Assembly (NCBI RefSeq): GCF_009827595.1
Contig: NZ_WTYT01000003.1
Coordinates: forward strand, 186,001 to 250,000
Length of the DNA stretch: 64,000 nt
Reading direction: 5' to 3'
Source: Altericroceibacterium endophyticum
Lineage (GTDB): Bacteria > Pseudomonadota > Alphaproteobacteria > Sphingomonadales > Sphingomonadaceae
Shown: positions 53,729 through 64,000 of the stretch, one piece after another
Layout: the number at the start of each line of letters is the position of its first letter
Position numbering within the stretch: the first letter of the stretch is position 1
Notes under the pieces: generated by a model
Databases searched by the model: none
Told to the model about the DNA's origin: nothing
What the model saw: only the letters and a program-made list of their open reading frames with translations
Translations under genes and position numbers: made by a program

Positions 53729-55024
53729 ATGAGCTTCCCCTGGGCCAAGCATTACACACCCACTAACCCGTTGATGCGGTTTCTCGACGAGAAACTGCCT
53801 CTGCCGCGGTTCGTCTATAACGCCGTGGGTGCCGGCTACCCCGTTCCGCGCAATCTGAACTATATGTGGAATTTCGGCGTGCTCGCCGGCTTCTGTCTCA
53901 TGCTTCAGATCATAACCGGCGTCATATTGGCGATGCATTACGCACCCAATGCGCTGGTCGCGTTTGATTCCACCGAACACATCATGCGTGATGTGAACTG
54001 GGGCTGGATGCTGCGTTATGCGCATGCCAACGGTGCCAGCTTCTTCTTCGTGGTGGTCTATCTCCATATTTTCCGTGGGTTCTATTACAGTTCCTACAAG
54101 GCCCCGCGCGAGATGATCTGGCTGCTGGGCGTGGTTATCTTCCTGCTGATGATGGCAACCGCCTTCATGGGCTATGTGCTTCCATGGGGTCAGATGAGCT
54201 TCTGGGGTGCCAAGGTGATCACCGGTCTGTTCAGCGCTATTCCGCTGGTGGGTGAACCGCTGCAGGTGTGGCTGCTGGGCGGCTTTGCGCCGGACAACGC
54301 TGCGCTGAACCGCTTCTTCTCGCTGCACTTCCTGCTGCCCTTCGTGATTGCCGGTGTTGTCATCCTGCATATCTGGGCGCTGCACATTCCTGGCTCTTCC
54401 AACCCCACTGGCGTGGAAATCAAGGACGAAAGCGACACGGTTCCCTTCCATCCCTATTACACCGCCAAAGACGGTTTCGGGCTGGGCGTGTTCCTGCTGT
54501 TCTATTGTGCGTTCGTGTTCTTCCTGCCGAACTATATGGGGCATCCGGATAATTACATTCCGGCCAACCCGCTTTCCACGCCGGCGCATATCGTTCCGGA
54601 ATGGTATTTCTGGCCGTTCTACGCGATTCTTCGTGCCTTCACGCAGGACTTCTTCTTCATTCCGGCGAAACTGATGGGCGTGCTTGCCATGTTCGGTTCG
54701 ATCCTCCTGTGGTTCATCCTGCCATGGCTGGACCGTTCGCCGGTACGCTCGGGCCATTATCGTCCGATGTTCAAGAAGTTCTTCTGGTTCGGCCTGATCC
54801 CGACGATGGCGGTGCTGTTCTATTGTGGCGGTGCTCCGGCAGAAGAACCCTTCGTGATGCTGAGCCAGGTGGCGACTGCATATTACTTCCTGCACTTCCT
54901 GGTTGTGCTGCCGATCGTCTCTTCGATCGAAAAGCCGCAGCCACTGCCTTATTCGATCACCGAAGCGGTGCTCGGTTCGGAAGACAAGATCGTGCAGGGC
55001 GAAAACGCCACTCCGGCAACGTAA
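53729..55024 (+). CDS. petB: Cytochrome b of the bc1 complex
   Basis: 431 residues with eight membrane segments. The haem-ligand helices are in '[20 protein letters not shown]' with '[12 protein letters not shown]' and '[20 protein letters not shown]'. The Qo-site PEWY motif is '[13 protein letters not shown]'. '[15 protein letters not shown]' is also typical. It oxidises ubiquinol and runs the Q cycle. It follows petA by 17 nt with GAGAGAGA upstream. Confidence 0.97.
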   Translation: MSFPWAKHYTPTNPLMRFLDEKLPLPRFVYNAVGAGYPVPRNLNYMWNFGVLAGFCLMLQIITGVILAMHYAPNALVAFDSTEHIMRDVNWGWMLRYAHANGASFFFVVVYLHIFRGFYYSSYKAPREMIWLLGVVIFLLMMATAFMGYVLPWGQMSFWGAKVITGLFSAIPLVGEPLQVWLLGGFAPDNAALNRFFSLHFLLPFVIAGVVILHIWALHIPGSSNPTGVEIKDESDTVPFHPYYTAKDGFGLGVFLLFYCAFVFFLPNYMGHPDNYIPANPLSTPAHIVPEWYFWPFYAILRAFTQDFFFIPAKLMGVLAMFGSILLWFILPWLDRSPVRSGHYRPMFKKFFWFGLIPTMAVLFYCGGAPAEEPFVMLSQVATAYYFLHFLVVLPIVSSIEKPQPLPYSITEAVLGSEDKIVQGENATPAT

Positions 55025-55050
55025 GAACAGGTTAGAGGAAAGATACGATC

Positions 55051-55908
55051 ATGATCCGCATCATCGGAATCCTTGCCGGCCTGTTTTTCTCGGTCGGCGT
55101 ATTGTGGGCCTTCGGCGTCGGCGCCTATAGCGCCGTCACGGAAGGCATGGGCGAAGAAACCGCCGAGCATGTGTTCCACAAACATCCCAAGGAACTGCAT
55201 CTCGCCAGCGACGGTGCTTTCGGCAAATGGGACACCCAGCAGCTGCAGCGCGGCTACCAGGTGTATAAGGAAGTCTGCTCGGCCTGCCATTCGCTGCGCC
55301 ATGTTGCCTTCCGCAACTTGCAGCAGCTTGGCTATAGCGAAGCTGAAGTGAAGGCCGAAGCTGCCAGCTGGGTTGTCCCGGGTATTGATCCGAACACGGG
55401 TGAAACCACCACGCGTCCGGGCGAACCGACGGATTACTTCCCGTCACCCTATCCCAACAATATCGCGGCAGCCGCTGCCAACAACAATGCCGTACCGCCT
55501 GATCTTTCGCTGATCACCAAGGCGCGGCATGAAGGCCCGGCCTATGTCTATTCGCTGCTGACCGGTTTCCAAGATCAGCCTGCCGAATTGCTGGAAGAAT
55601 TTCCGGCTTCGAAGACGCCTTCCGGCCTGCATTACAACCCCTATTTCCCCAACCTCAATCTGGCGATGGCACCGCCGCTGACCAGCAATGGTCAGGTCAG
55701 CTATAGTGACGGGACAGAGGCGACGGTCGATCAGATGTCGCAGGACGTCGCCGCTTTCCTGACCTGGACTGCGGAACCCAGCATGGTGAAGCGCAAGCAG
55801 ACCGGCTGGCCGGTTCTCGGCTTCCTGCTCTTCGCCACGGTCCTGGCCTATCTTGCCAAACAGCAGGTCTGGGCGAATAAGAAAAAGAAGATCATCACGC
55901 AGGATTGA
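55051..55908 (+). CDS. petC: Cytochrome c1 of the bc1 complex
   Basis: 285 residues: an N-terminal hydrophobic signal/anchor (about 1-28), a haem c site CSACH at 76-80, a long loop with the Met-ligand region 'YFPNLNLAMAPPL', and a C-terminal membrane anchor 'TGWPVLGFLLFATVLAYLAK'. It accepts electrons from the Rieske protein and passes them to soluble cytochrome c. AGAGGAAAG precedes the ATG. A strong terminator follows. Confidence 0.95.
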   Translation: MIRIIGILAGLFFSVGVLWAFGVGAYSAVTEGMGEETAEHVFHKHPKELHLASDGAFGKWDTQQLQRGYQVYKEVCSACHSLRHVAFRNLQQLGYSEAEVKAEAASWVVPGIDPNTGETTTRPGEPTDYFPSPYPNNIAAAAANNNAVPPDLSLITKARHEGPAYVYSLLTGFQDQPAELLEEFPASKTPSGLHYNPYFPNLNLAMAPPLTSNGQVSYSDGTEATVDQMSQDVAAFLTWTAEPSMVKRKQTGWPVLGFLLFATVLAYLAKQQVWANKKKKIITQD

Positions 55909-55936
55909 TCCCGCGGATTATCCTTCAGATTGCAAT

Positions 55937-55970
55937 CGCCCCTCGCATCGCTTGATGCGGGGGGCGTTTT
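55937..55970 (+). terminator. Rho-independent terminator after petABC
   Basis: 13-bp stem (55937-55949 with 55954-55966, one G-T pair) with a GCTT loop and TTTT. It is the strongest terminator in the window. Only 16 nt separate it from the apt ATG, so apt depends on read-through or a promoter overlapping petC. Confidence 0.93.
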
Positions 55971-55986
55971 GCTGAAAGGTGGCCTG

Positions 55987-56523
55987 ATGAATTTGCAAGA
56001 GCTCAAGGCCCTGATCCGCACTGTCCCGGATTTTCCGAAACCCGGCATCCAGTTCCGTGACATTTCCGGGCTCGTTTCCAATGGCAAAGGCCTGTCGGCA
56101 GCCGTCGATCTCCTGGCTGACCGCGTCTCGGCGCTGCAGCCTGCGGCCATTGCCGGGGTTGAGGCGCGGGGGTTCATCTTCGGCGCTGCCGTCGCTGCAC
56201 GCCTTGGGCTTGGTTTCATTCCCTTGCGCAAACCCGGCAAATTGCCGGTGGTGACGATGGGCATGGATTATGCGCTGGAATATGGCACCGCCCGGCTCGA
56301 GATTGATGCCACCGATATCGCCAGCGGCGATTCTATCGTGCTGGTGGATGATCTGATCGCCACCGGCGGCACTGCGGTTGCGGGTGCCCAGCTTCTTCGG
56401 CAGGCAGGGGCAAGGGTCAATCATGCGATGTTCGTGATCGATCTGCCTGATCTTGGCGGCGCACAGAAATTGCGAGAGGCCGAGATCAGCAGCACAGCCC
56501 TGTTTGATTTTCCCGGCGATTAG
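55987..56523 (+). CDS. apt: Adenine phosphoribosyltransferase
   Basis: 178 residues. It salvages adenine to AMP with PRPP. The N-terminal 'MNLQELKALIRTVPDFPKPG', 'AAIAGVEARGFIFGAAVAAR', 'FIPLRKPGKLPVV' and the PRPP motif 'SIVLVDDLIATGGTAVAG' are diagnostic. ATG 55987 has AAAGG 6 nt upstream; the frame open to 55930 crosses the petABC terminator, so the earlier start is rejected. Confidence 0.95.
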   Translation: MNLQELKALIRTVPDFPKPGIQFRDISGLVSNGKGLSAAVDLLADRVSALQPAAIAGVEARGFIFGAAVAARLGLGFIPLRKPGKLPVVTMGMDYALEYGTARLEIDATDIASGDSIVLVDDLIATGGTAVAGAQLLRQAGARVNHAMFVIDLPDLGGAQKLREAEISSTALFDFPGD

Positions 56524-56617
56524 AATGACTTTTTCGGTAAACCGGGGCGCTATGGGATAAAAAGGCATTGTGGGGCATTGGTCCCCTGGTGCAGTCACGC
56601 CACCAAGACGGGGTAAG

Positions 56618-58492
56618 ATGGAACAACAAGCATTGGTGATTGCCCTTGTCGGGGTGCTGGGTATCGGCGCGCAATGGATCGCATGGCGCACCGGTTGGCC
56701 AGCCATCGTCCTGATGCTCGCGGCCGGTTTCCTGGTGGGGCCGATCCTTCACATCATGCATCCGCACGAAACATTCGGTGCGCTGATGGAGCCGATGATC
56801 TCGATCGGTGTTGCGCTGATCCTGTTCGAAGGCGGGCTCAGCCTCGATTTTCGCGAACTCAACAAATATGGCAGTGGTGTCTGGCGCCTCGTCATCCTGG
56901 GCGTTCCCCTGGCATGGCTGTTTGGTTCACTGGCCAGCTATTACATTGCCGGGCTGGTTTGGCCGGTTTCGATCCTCTTCGCCGGTATTCTGGTGGTTAC
57001 AGGGCCGACCGTGGTGCTGCCTTTGCTGCGCCAGTCGACCATTCAGCAACGGCCTGCTGCGCTGCTCAAATGGGAAGCGATCGTCAATGACCCCTTCGGC
57101 GCACTCTGTGCGGTTATCGCCTATGAATATTTCCGGCTGTCTGCCGATGGCGCGACCGTGTTCGAGGTCGTCCCGCCGCTGCTGATCGCGGCAGGCGTAT
57201 CGGGCGTTATCGGCTACGCTGCCGCCTGGGCGATTTCCTGGGCCTTCCCGCGCGGCGCTGTGCCGGAATATCTCAAAGTGCCGGTGCTGCTGGTCGCGGT
57301 GATCGGCATTTTCGTCCTGTGTAACATGATCGAGCATGAGGCTGGTCTGGTCGCGGTTACGGTCATGGGCATCGCGCTTGCCAATATGGATGTGCAATCC
57401 TTGCGCTCCATTCATCCGTTCAAGCAGAATGTCGCGGTGCTGCTGGTATCCGGGATTTTCATCCTGCTGTCGGCCTCGCTCGACCTCGAATCGCTGCGGC
57501 AGTTCGAATGGCGCTTCGGCCTGTTCCTTCTGGCGCTGCTGTTTCTGGTCCGTCCGGCCACGATCCTTATCTCACTCGCCTTCAGCAAAGTGCCTTGGAA
57601 TGAGCGCCTTTTCCTAGCGTGGATCGCCCCGCGCGGTATCGTTCTGGTGGCTATCTCGGGTCTGTTCGCCCTGCGCCTGTCCGATCTTGGGTATGGTGAT
57701 GGTTCGATCCTGATCGGCCTCAGCTTTGCCGTCGTTGTGACCACCATCGTCGCGCATGGCTTCACCATTGATCTGGTTGCACGCTGGCTCAAGGTGAAAG
57801 GGGCGAGCCGCCCCGGCCTGCTGATTGTGGGTGCCACGCCGTGGACGATCCAGCTCGGCCGTCAATTGCATGACATGAAAACGCCCATCACAATCGTGGA
57901 TTCCAGCTGGCAGCGCCTGAAACCCGCCCGTGCAGCCGGACTGCCGACGTATCATGGTGAAATTCTGAATGAAGCGACCGAGCATAATCTCGATCTTTCG
58001 CCCTATAATGTGCTGGTCGCGGCGACGGAGAACGAGGCTTATAATGCGCTCGTCTGCAATGAGTTCGCCTTCGAAATTGGCCGCGATGCCGTGTATCAGC
58101 TGGGCGAGACGACCAATGACGAAGATCCGCGCTCTTTGCCCGGTTCCTTGCGTGGGCGCGCGCTCTTTGCATCGGGTTACGGCGTATCGGATGTCCATCG
58201 CCGGTTGATGGAGGGCTGGGTCTTCCGCAAGACGCGGCTGTCCGATCAGTTCGACGTCGAAGACGCGCGTGAAAACCTGCCCGATTCGGCGAATATGTTG
58301 TTGCTGCTGAAACCGGATGGCCAGATGCGTTTCTTCACCCATGCGGCCGCGCCGGAGCCGGCGCCAGGCGACACCATCATTTCATTCTCACCGCCGCGGC
58401 AGAAAAAACCTGAAGATGTTGCTGCCAGAAAAGCGGCCAAGGCGAGCGGCGCTCGCCGTGCGGGAATACAAAAGGGAGAGGCACAGACATGA
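56618..58492 (+). CDS. Cation:proton antiporter with TrkA-N-like C-terminal domain
   Basis: 624 residues. About twelve membrane segments (1-390) form a CPA1/NhaP-type Na+ or K+/H+ exchanger: 'LILFEGGLSLDFRELNKYG', 'VVTGPTVVLPLLRQS', 'LLKWEAIVNDPFGALCAVI' (the acidic ND ion site), and 'AWIAPRGIVLVAIS'. The C-terminal part (about 400-560) resembles a TrkA-N/RCK nucleotide-binding domain starting 'RPGLLIVGATPWTIQLGRQL'. ATG 56618 follows GGGGTAAG. It overlaps the OmpA gene by ATGA. Confidence 0.9.
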   Translation: MEQQALVIALVGVLGIGAQWIAWRTGWPAIVLMLAAGFLVGPILHIMHPHETFGALMEPMISIGVALILFEGGLSLDFRELNKYGSGVWRLVILGVPLAWLFGSLASYYIAGLVWPVSILFAGILVVTGPTVVLPLLRQSTIQQRPAALLKWEAIVNDPFGALCAVIAYEYFRLSADGATVFEVVPPLLIAAGVSGVIGYAAAWAISWAFPRGAVPEYLKVPVLLVAVIGIFVLCNMIEHEAGLVAVTVMGIALANMDVQSLRSIHPFKQNVAVLLVSGIFILLSASLDLESLRQFEWRFGLFLLALLFLVRPATILISLAFSKVPWNERLFLAWIAPRGIVLVAISGLFALRLSDLGYGDGSILIGLSFAVVVTTIVAHGFTIDLVARWLKVKGASRPGLLIVGATPWTIQLGRQLHDMKTPITIVDSSWQRLKPARAAGLPTYHGEILNEATEHNLDLSPYNVLVAATENEAYNALVCNEFAFEIGRDAVYQLGETTNDEDPRSLPGSLRGRALFASGYGVSDVHRRLMEGWVFRKTRLSDQFDVEDARENLPDSANMLLLLKPDGQMRFFTHAAAPEPAPGDTIISFSPPRQKKPEDVAARKAAKASGARRAGIQKGEAQT

Positions 58493-59103
58493 AATTCATA
58501 GGAGCCACAGCGGCGCTGATTTCTGCAGCAGCCTTGTTATCCGCCTGCGAAAGGGTGGAAACACCCGAAGCTGAACCCAGCGCGACGCCAACTGCGGAGG
58601 CTTCCACCCCCGCGCCGACGTCGATCATTCGCCCCGATGTCGCGCCGGAACCCGTGCTCGATATTCCGCCCGAACCGCTGAAAGCGACGGCCTCCTTCGC
58701 CAATGGCGGCTTTGAACTCAGCCCCGATGCGACCAAGACGCTTCAGACTGTGCTGGAATCCGATCAGGCGGCTGAAGGTTGGCCGATTATTCTTCGCGGG
58801 CACAGCGATTCGGAAGGGACCGACAGTGCCAATCTGAAAGCGTCGAAAAAACGCGCGGAAGTGGTGGCGAAATATCTTATCGCCAATGGTGTGGATGAAG
58901 ACCGGATCACGGTCATCGCTTTTGGTGAACAGAATCCAGTCGTACCCAATGCGCGCCCCGATGGCACACCGAATGAAGCGGGCCGCGCGCTGAACCGCAG
59001 AGTTGATATCAGCATCGCGCCTCCCGAACCTGAAATCGGCAAAGATGCGGAAGAAGCAGCGGATAATAACGAAGAAACACCGAAAGACGAACCAGACGCT
59101 TGA
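58489..59103 (+). CDS. OmpA family lipoprotein
   Basis: 204 residues. The lipoprotein signal 'MKFIGATAALISAAALLSAC' has its lipobox Cys at 20. A Pro/Ala/Thr-rich linker follows, then an OmpA-like peptidoglycan-binding domain (about 65-185) with 'PIILRGHSDSEGTDSANLKA', 'SKKRAEVVAKYLIANGVDED' and 'AGRALNRRVDI', and an acidic tail. The ATG overlaps the antiporter stop, so the two are translationally coupled. tRNA-Gly lies 38 nt after the stop. Confidence 0.88.
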   Translation: MKFIGATAALISAAALLSACERVETPEAEPSATPTAEASTPAPTSIIRPDVAPEPVLDIPPEPLKATASFANGGFELSPDATKTLQTVLESDQAAEGWPIILRGHSDSEGTDSANLKASKKRAEVVAKYLIANGVDEDRITVIAFGEQNPVVPNARPDGTPNEAGRALNRRVDISIAPPEPEIGKDAEEAADNNEETPKDEPDA

Positions 59104-59141
59104 CGGATGGGCACCGCCGGTGGCATCGGGATCAGACCCGA

Positions 59142-59215
59142 GCGGGTATAGCTTAGTGGTAAAGCCCCAGCCTTCCAAGCTGGTTATGCGGGTTCGATTC
59201 CCGCTACCCGCTCCA
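59142..59215 (+). tRNA. tRNA-Gly(TCC)
   Basis: 74 nt with encoded CCA. The acceptor stem GCGGGTA/TACCCGC is perfect, as are the anticodon stem CAGC/GCTG around anticodon TCC and the T arm GCGGG-TTCGATT-CCCGC. It reads GGA/GGG. It begins 39 nt after the end of the OmpA lipoprotein stop. Confidence 0.96.
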
Positions 59216-59432
59216 TTTCCTCCCTCATAAGATTCAGGACGCCTGCCTTCCGCCAGCGCAGGAAACGAGTGTGGCAGGTGGTGCGCGTGCCGTAACGCTC
59301 GCGGCAGTCACGCCACGCCGCAGCACGCGGGGGCGATCAAGGCGCCGAATGGATGCGGCGATGGTTCGAGTGCCGGTAGAGTTTTGGGGAGAATGACTTG
59401 CTCCGACCGCGCGGATCTGGCTTAGACAGAGT

Positions 59433-60911
59433 ATGTTTCCGAATAGGGCCCTAACTATCTCTGCTGGTGGTCGATATCATCACCTGCGCCGCATTCTGGG
59501 AGCGGGCGCCGGGGCGTTGGCGCTGTCGGCTTGTGCAACGGGCCCCGATTATCGGCCGCCCAGTGCCAGTGAGCTGGGATTGCCGGACAGTTACTCGGTG
59601 GCTGAAACCGAGGACAGGGCCGATATGCTCACGCGCTGGTGGACATTGTTTGACGATCCGCAGCTGATTGATCTGGTCGAGGAAAGCCGCGCCGCCAATC
59701 TCGATGTGGCACAGGCTCTGGCCCGGCTAAAGCAGGCGCGGGCCGCACTTTCACAGTCGCGCGCAAGCCTGTTTCCGACAATTGCCACTTCGGGGGGATA
59801 TGGCCGCAATGTCGGTATCCGCGGTGCTACATTGCCCGATACTGACAGTTTCAACCTGGGGGTGGATGCCAGCTGGCAAGCGGATATTTTCGGCGGTAAT
59901 CGCCGTGATGTGGAGGCTTCGCTCGCGGATCTGACCGGACAGGGTTTGCGCTATGCCGATGTGCTGGCCGCAGTCGAAGCGGAAATGGCCCGCAATTACG
60001 TGATTTTGCGTGGCCAACAGGCGCAACTTGCCAATGCGCGCGCGAGTTTCGAGATTCAGCAAGACAATTACGAAATCGCCACGTTTCGCGTTCAGGCAGG
60101 TCTCGTTTCCAGTCTGGACAGCGAACAGGCACGGATTCAGCGTTCACAAACAGCGGCCAATATTATTGATCTGGAAGCGGCCATTGCGCAGACGACGGCG
60201 CGGCTCGCCGTGCTGGCGGGCCGCGAACCCGGCGCTTTCCGTGAACGCTTTTCAGACGCTCAGGATATTCCCAGCGGGGACGCGGGAATAGGAATAGGCG
60301 TGCCTGCTGATGTTCTGCGGATGCGGCCTGATGTCATGGCGGCAGAGCGGTCGCTGGCAGCTGCGACGGCGCGGATCGGTGTGGCGCGGGCGGCGCTGCT
60401 ACCTGCCCTGAATATTGGCGGCACGATCGACACCAGCGCTGATAATCTTGACGGATTGTTTGATCTCGTCAGCGGGCAGATTTTTGTCAAACTCGCGCAG
60501 ACCGTGTTCGATGGCGGCGCGCGGCGCGCGGCAGTGACAGCGCGTGAGGCCGCTGCGGAAGAAGCGTTGGCCGCCTATCGCCAGAGCGTCAACACAGCGC
60601 TGGAAGATGTCGAGAATGCACTGGTTTCCGCGCGCAGTGCCGAAAGCCAGCTGGTGTGGTATGAGGATGCTCTGCAAGCGGCCGAGAATTTTGCGATCCT
60701 GTCGCGCAGCCAATATCGCGCTGGCCTGACTGACTTCGTGACACTCAACAATGCGGAAAGCGCGCTGCTTTCGGCCCGCAATTCGGTCGATCAGGCGCGC
60801 ACCGCGCGCTCGACCGCGCTGATTCAGCTTTATCTGGCCCTGGGCGGAGGCTGGGAAGTGGCAGATATTCCCGATGGCAGCGCCGTCGAACCAATCGGAG
60901 GTGCCGAATGA
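59433..60911 (+). CDS. Outer-membrane efflux channel (NodT/OprM family)
   Basis: 492 residues. The lipoprotein signal has its lipobox at 'ALSACATGPDYRPP' (Cys34). Two OEP repeats follow (about 60-270 and 280-480) with the long helices typical of TolC-family channels: 'QALARLKQARAALSQSRASL' and 'TTARLAVLAGREPGAF', 'RPDVMAAERSLAAATARIGV'. It forms a trimeric outer-membrane duct. The ATG of the adaptor gene overlaps its stop (ATGA), so it works with the MacAB-like proteins. It could also serve the RND pump at 24-28 kb, which lacks a channel. Confidence 0.92.
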   Translation: MFPNRALTISAGGRYHHLRRILGAGAGALALSACATGPDYRPPSASELGLPDSYSVAETEDRADMLTRWWTLFDDPQLIDLVEESRAANLDVAQALARLKQARAALSQSRASLFPTIATSGGYGRNVGIRGATLPDTDSFNLGVDASWQADIFGGNRRDVEASLADLTGQGLRYADVLAAVEAEMARNYVILRGQQAQLANARASFEIQQDNYEIATFRVQAGLVSSLDSEQARIQRSQTAANIIDLEAAIAQTTARLAVLAGREPGAFRERFSDAQDIPSGDAGIGIGVPADVLRMRPDVMAAERSLAAATARIGVARAALLPALNIGGTIDTSADNLDGLFDLVSGQIFVKLAQTVFDGGARRAAVTAREAAAEEALAAYRQSVNTALEDVENALVSARSAESQLVWYEDALQAAENFAILSRSQYRAGLTDFVTLNNAESALLSARNSVDQARTARSTALIQLYLALGGGWEVADIPDGSAVEPIGGAE

Positions 60912-62237
60912 ATTCGGAAACGGGCAGCGCAACACCGGTCGAAACCGAGGAAACGCTCGATCAGTTTCTCGGCGCGCGTCCGGGCGGGCGCTGGCGCGGG
61001 CGGATCAAATGGATGGTCGCCGGACTGGCGATCATTGTCCTGCTGCTGCTGCTGGCGCGTTGCGCGGGCGGGGCGGAACAGCCCAGCTATATTACGCAGG
61101 AAGCGGTGCGCGGGGATCTCGCGGTAACGGTTTCGGCCACGGGCAAGTTGCAGCCGACCAATCAGGTGGATGTCGGCTCGGAACTGTCCGGCCTCGTCAC
61201 GCGGGTGATGGTCGATGTGAACGACCGGGTTACCAAGGGGCAGCGCCTGGCGCTGATCGATCCGGCGCGGTTTCAGGATGCCGTGAATCAGAGCGAGGCT
61301 ATGCTCAAGGCCAATATCGCTGCTGTGGCACAGGCGCGGGCGACGCTGGAGCAATCACGGGCGCAGCTTAATCGTCTGCGTGAGGTCAAGCGCCTGTCCG
61401 ATGGCAGAGTGCCGGCCAAGACGGAGATGGAAGCAGCAGAGGCGGATTACGATCGCGCCGTTGCCGCGCTCCGTTCGGCCGAGGCCAATGTGGTGTCGGC
61501 GCGGGCAACGCTCAGCTCCGATCGTACGCAGCTCACCCGCACGGTGATCCGTTCTCCGGTAAATGGCGTGGTGCTGGCGCGTCAGATCGAACCGGGGCAG
61601 ACGGTGGCCGCTTCCTTTAACACGCCGACGCTGTTCGTGATCGCTGAAGACCTCTCGCAGATGAAACTGGAAGTCGCGGTGGATGAAGCGGATGTGGGCG
61701 AAGTCGAGCAAGGTCAAAGCGCGACCTTCACGGTCGATGCCTTTCCGGGGCAGCGTTTTCCGGCGCGGATAACGCGCGTCGATTTGGGCTCCAATCTTTC
61801 GGCGGATAGCGGCACGTCCACCGGCTCCACCAGCACGTCTCAGGTGGTCTCTTATGCGGCCACGCTGAGCGTCGCCAATCCGGATCTGAAATTGCGGCCG
61901 GGGATGACAGCGACGGCTGATATCGCGGTGGAGAAGCGCGACAATGTTCTGCTGGTCCCCAATGGCGCGCTGCGCTTCGAACTGGAAAGCGCAACGTCTG
62001 CGGGTGACGGAGGAGGGCTGCAGATCGGCCCCGGTCCGCCGGGCGGCGATGGCGCTGAAGCGCAGGCGACCATCGGCCGCGGCAGTGAACAGACTATCTA
62101 TATTCTGAACGATGATGGTCAGCCCGAACGGGTGAATGTCACCACAGGAGCCAGCGATGGGAGCCAGACCGAGGTCACTTCGGAGAAACTGAAAGCCGGC
62201 ATGAAGGTGATTGTCGGGCAACGGGCGACGGGCAGCG

Positions 62238-62245
<8 letters not shown>
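60908..62245 (+). CDS. MacA-like periplasmic adaptor protein
   Basis: 445 residues. One membrane segment (about 33-52, 'MVAGLAIIVLLLLLARCAGG') is followed by a lipoyl half ('DVGSELSGLVTRVMVDVNDR'), an alpha-hairpin (about 105-200), the second lipoyl half ('IRSPVNGVVLARQIEPGQTV') and the beta-barrel. Near residue 365 there is an unusual Gly/Pro-rich insertion ('TSAGDGGGLQIGPGPPGGDG'). It bridges a MacB-type ABC transporter and the channel. It overlaps both neighbours. Confidence 0.9.
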
Positions 62246-62983
<738 letters not shown>

Positions 62984-62987
<4 letters not shown>

Positions 62988-64000
62988 TGTTTTTCACCAC
63001 TCTGCTGCTGGCAATTCGTGAGATCCGCCGCCATCTCCTGCGCTCCTTTCTGACCACGCTTGGTATCGTGATTGGTGTCGGGGCCGTGATTACCATGGTG
63101 ACGCTGGGCAATGGCGCGACCGCATCGGTGCGCGAGCAGATATCCTCGCTTGGTGCCAATGTGCTGATGATCCGCCCCGGCCAGGGTTTCGGGCGCGGCG
63201 GGGGCGGGGTTGCGCCGCCACCTTTCGACAATAGCGATCTCGACGCAATTCGCGATCAGATCGCCGGTGTGCGCGCTGTGGCTGGTCAGGCGCAGGCGAG
63301 CACGCTGGCCGTGCGCAATGCGCAGAATTGGCAGACCACCATCACCGGCACCGGAAATGGCTATTTCGTGGCCCAGAGCTGGGCACTCGAAAGCGGGCGA
63401 TATTTTTCGCAAGAGGAAGAAGAAGCGGGTAAATCGGTCTGTATTATCGGCGCTACGGTAAAACAGCAGCTGTTCAGTGATGTCGATCCGGAGGGGCAAC
63501 GCATCCGTCTGGGCGATGTCGCCTGCGATGTGATCGGCGTGCTCGAAGCGCGTGGGCAGGGCGGTTTTGGCGCGGATCAGGACGATATCGTGGTGATGCC
63601 AATCAAAGCCGTGCAGCGGCGCTTTACGGGCAACCGCGACATCCGCGCGATCATGGTGTCGGTGGAAGATGACTTCGATACGCAGCAGGTAACCCGCGCG
63701 ATCAGTGCGTTGCTGCGTGAACGACGCCATATTGCGCCGCAAACGCCCGATGATTTCAACATTCTCGACACCCGCCAGATTGCGGATGCAGTGTCGCAAT
63801 CCACCGCCACCATCACCGCCTTTCTGGGGGCGGTTGCCGCGGTCAGTCTGGTCGTGGGCGGCATTGGGATCATGAATATCATGCTGGTTTCCGTGACCGA
63901 ACGGACCCGGGAAATCGGCATTCGCCTCGCTATCGGGGCGCTGGGCAAGGAAGTGATGCTGCAATTTCTGGTCGAAGCCGTGGTGCTGTCCTGCCTTGGC
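62984..64000 (+). CDS. MacB-type ABC transporter permease (partial, runs off the window)
   Basis: 339 codons, open to the right edge. The start '[20 protein letters not shown]' with '[20 protein letters not shown]' is the conserved first membrane segment of MacB/FtsX permeases. A large periplasmic domain follows (about 60-275, beginning '[20 protein letters not shown]'), then TM2 '[20 protein letters not shown]' and '[14 protein letters not shown]'. It forms the dimeric permease of the tripartite export system. The ATGATG at 62984 overlaps the ATPase stop. The C-terminal two membrane segments are missing only because the window ends. Confidence 0.92.

Noticed and set aside
53672-54895. 407-codon minus-strand frame antisense to petB
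   Set aside because: Mirror of a conserved cytochrome b gene; the product is His/Glu/Gln-rich without any family pattern.

Overview
This 64 kb window is an ordinary, densely coded stretch (about 61-62% GC) of an alphaproteobacterial chromosome, most likely Sphingomonadales and possibly Erythrobacteraceae. That placement is an inference. It rests on a TrcR (DUF1013) gene and a SciP (DUF1153) gene, a Coq7-type ubiquinone hydroxylase, the order proA-AKR-nadD-rsfS-rlmH-envC-ctpA, a petABC operon followed by apt, a DUF3035 lipoprotein beside lspA, and GGAAC-N16/17-CGTT promoters of the alphaproteobacterial EcfG type. I see no insertion sequence, prophage, integrase, CRISPR array, rRNA or plasmid-type gene. 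There are two tRNAs, Thr(GGT) and Gly(TCC).

Layout. 1-2.7 kb: a glycosyltransferase tail, trcR, and a minus-strand M23 endopeptidase-bactofilin pair. 2.9-10.6 kb: one plus-strand run of proA, aldo/keto reductase, nadD, rsfS, rlmH, envC-like, ctpA, dsbB and coq7 (proline and NAD synthesis, ribosome maturation, cell-wall remodelling, periplasmic disulfides, ubiquinone). 10.7-14.6 kb: a secreted protein of unknown function, wecB and wecC (UDP-ManNAcA synthesis) separated by a structured 0.35 kb gap, and a Cys-rich copper-binding protein. 14.7-22.7 kb: fabI-yihY-dnaJ on minus, pdxH-CDF-PhzF on plus, a lipoprotein serine hydrolase, a small membrane protein and mnmA. 22.8-23.7 kb: sciP and a GlsB-type stress membrane protein. 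23.9-30.2 kb: an RND adaptor and pump in a chain with DUF445 and GNAT genes. 30.2-33.8 kb: etfBA, exoD, sucC. 33.9-37 kb: an inositol monophosphatase-family protein, an OmpA lipoprotein and a CNNM/CBS protein.

37-45.3 kb is a long minus-strand block: gpmA-purE-purK-folA-ribF, a terminator, then GNAT-ileS-lspA-DUF3035. 45.4-49.5 kb holds a small conserved protein, tRNA-Thr, PRC-barrel and GNAT genes, an aldolase, a DMT transporter and an SDR. 49.5-53 kb: pepN-pgeF. 53.1-56.5 kb: petABC with a strong terminator, then apt. 56.6-59.1 kb: a cation/proton antiporter coupled to an OmpA lipoprotein, then tRNA-Gly. 59.4 kb to the end: a MacAB-type tripartite export operon (outer membrane channel, adaptor, ATPase, permease) cut by the window edge.

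The most useful non-obvious signal is a set of general-stress (EcfG) promoter matches. Three are exact, in front of an OmpA lipoprotein, a PRC-barrel protein and a small GNAT protein. Two are weaker, in front of the GlsB-type and copper-binding proteins. I found no convincing undescribed multi-gene system. The better leads are a possible small RNA upstream of trcR, the structured wecB-wecC gap, a coupled small ORF carrying a palindrome in front of sciP, and a base-composition patch inside ileS.
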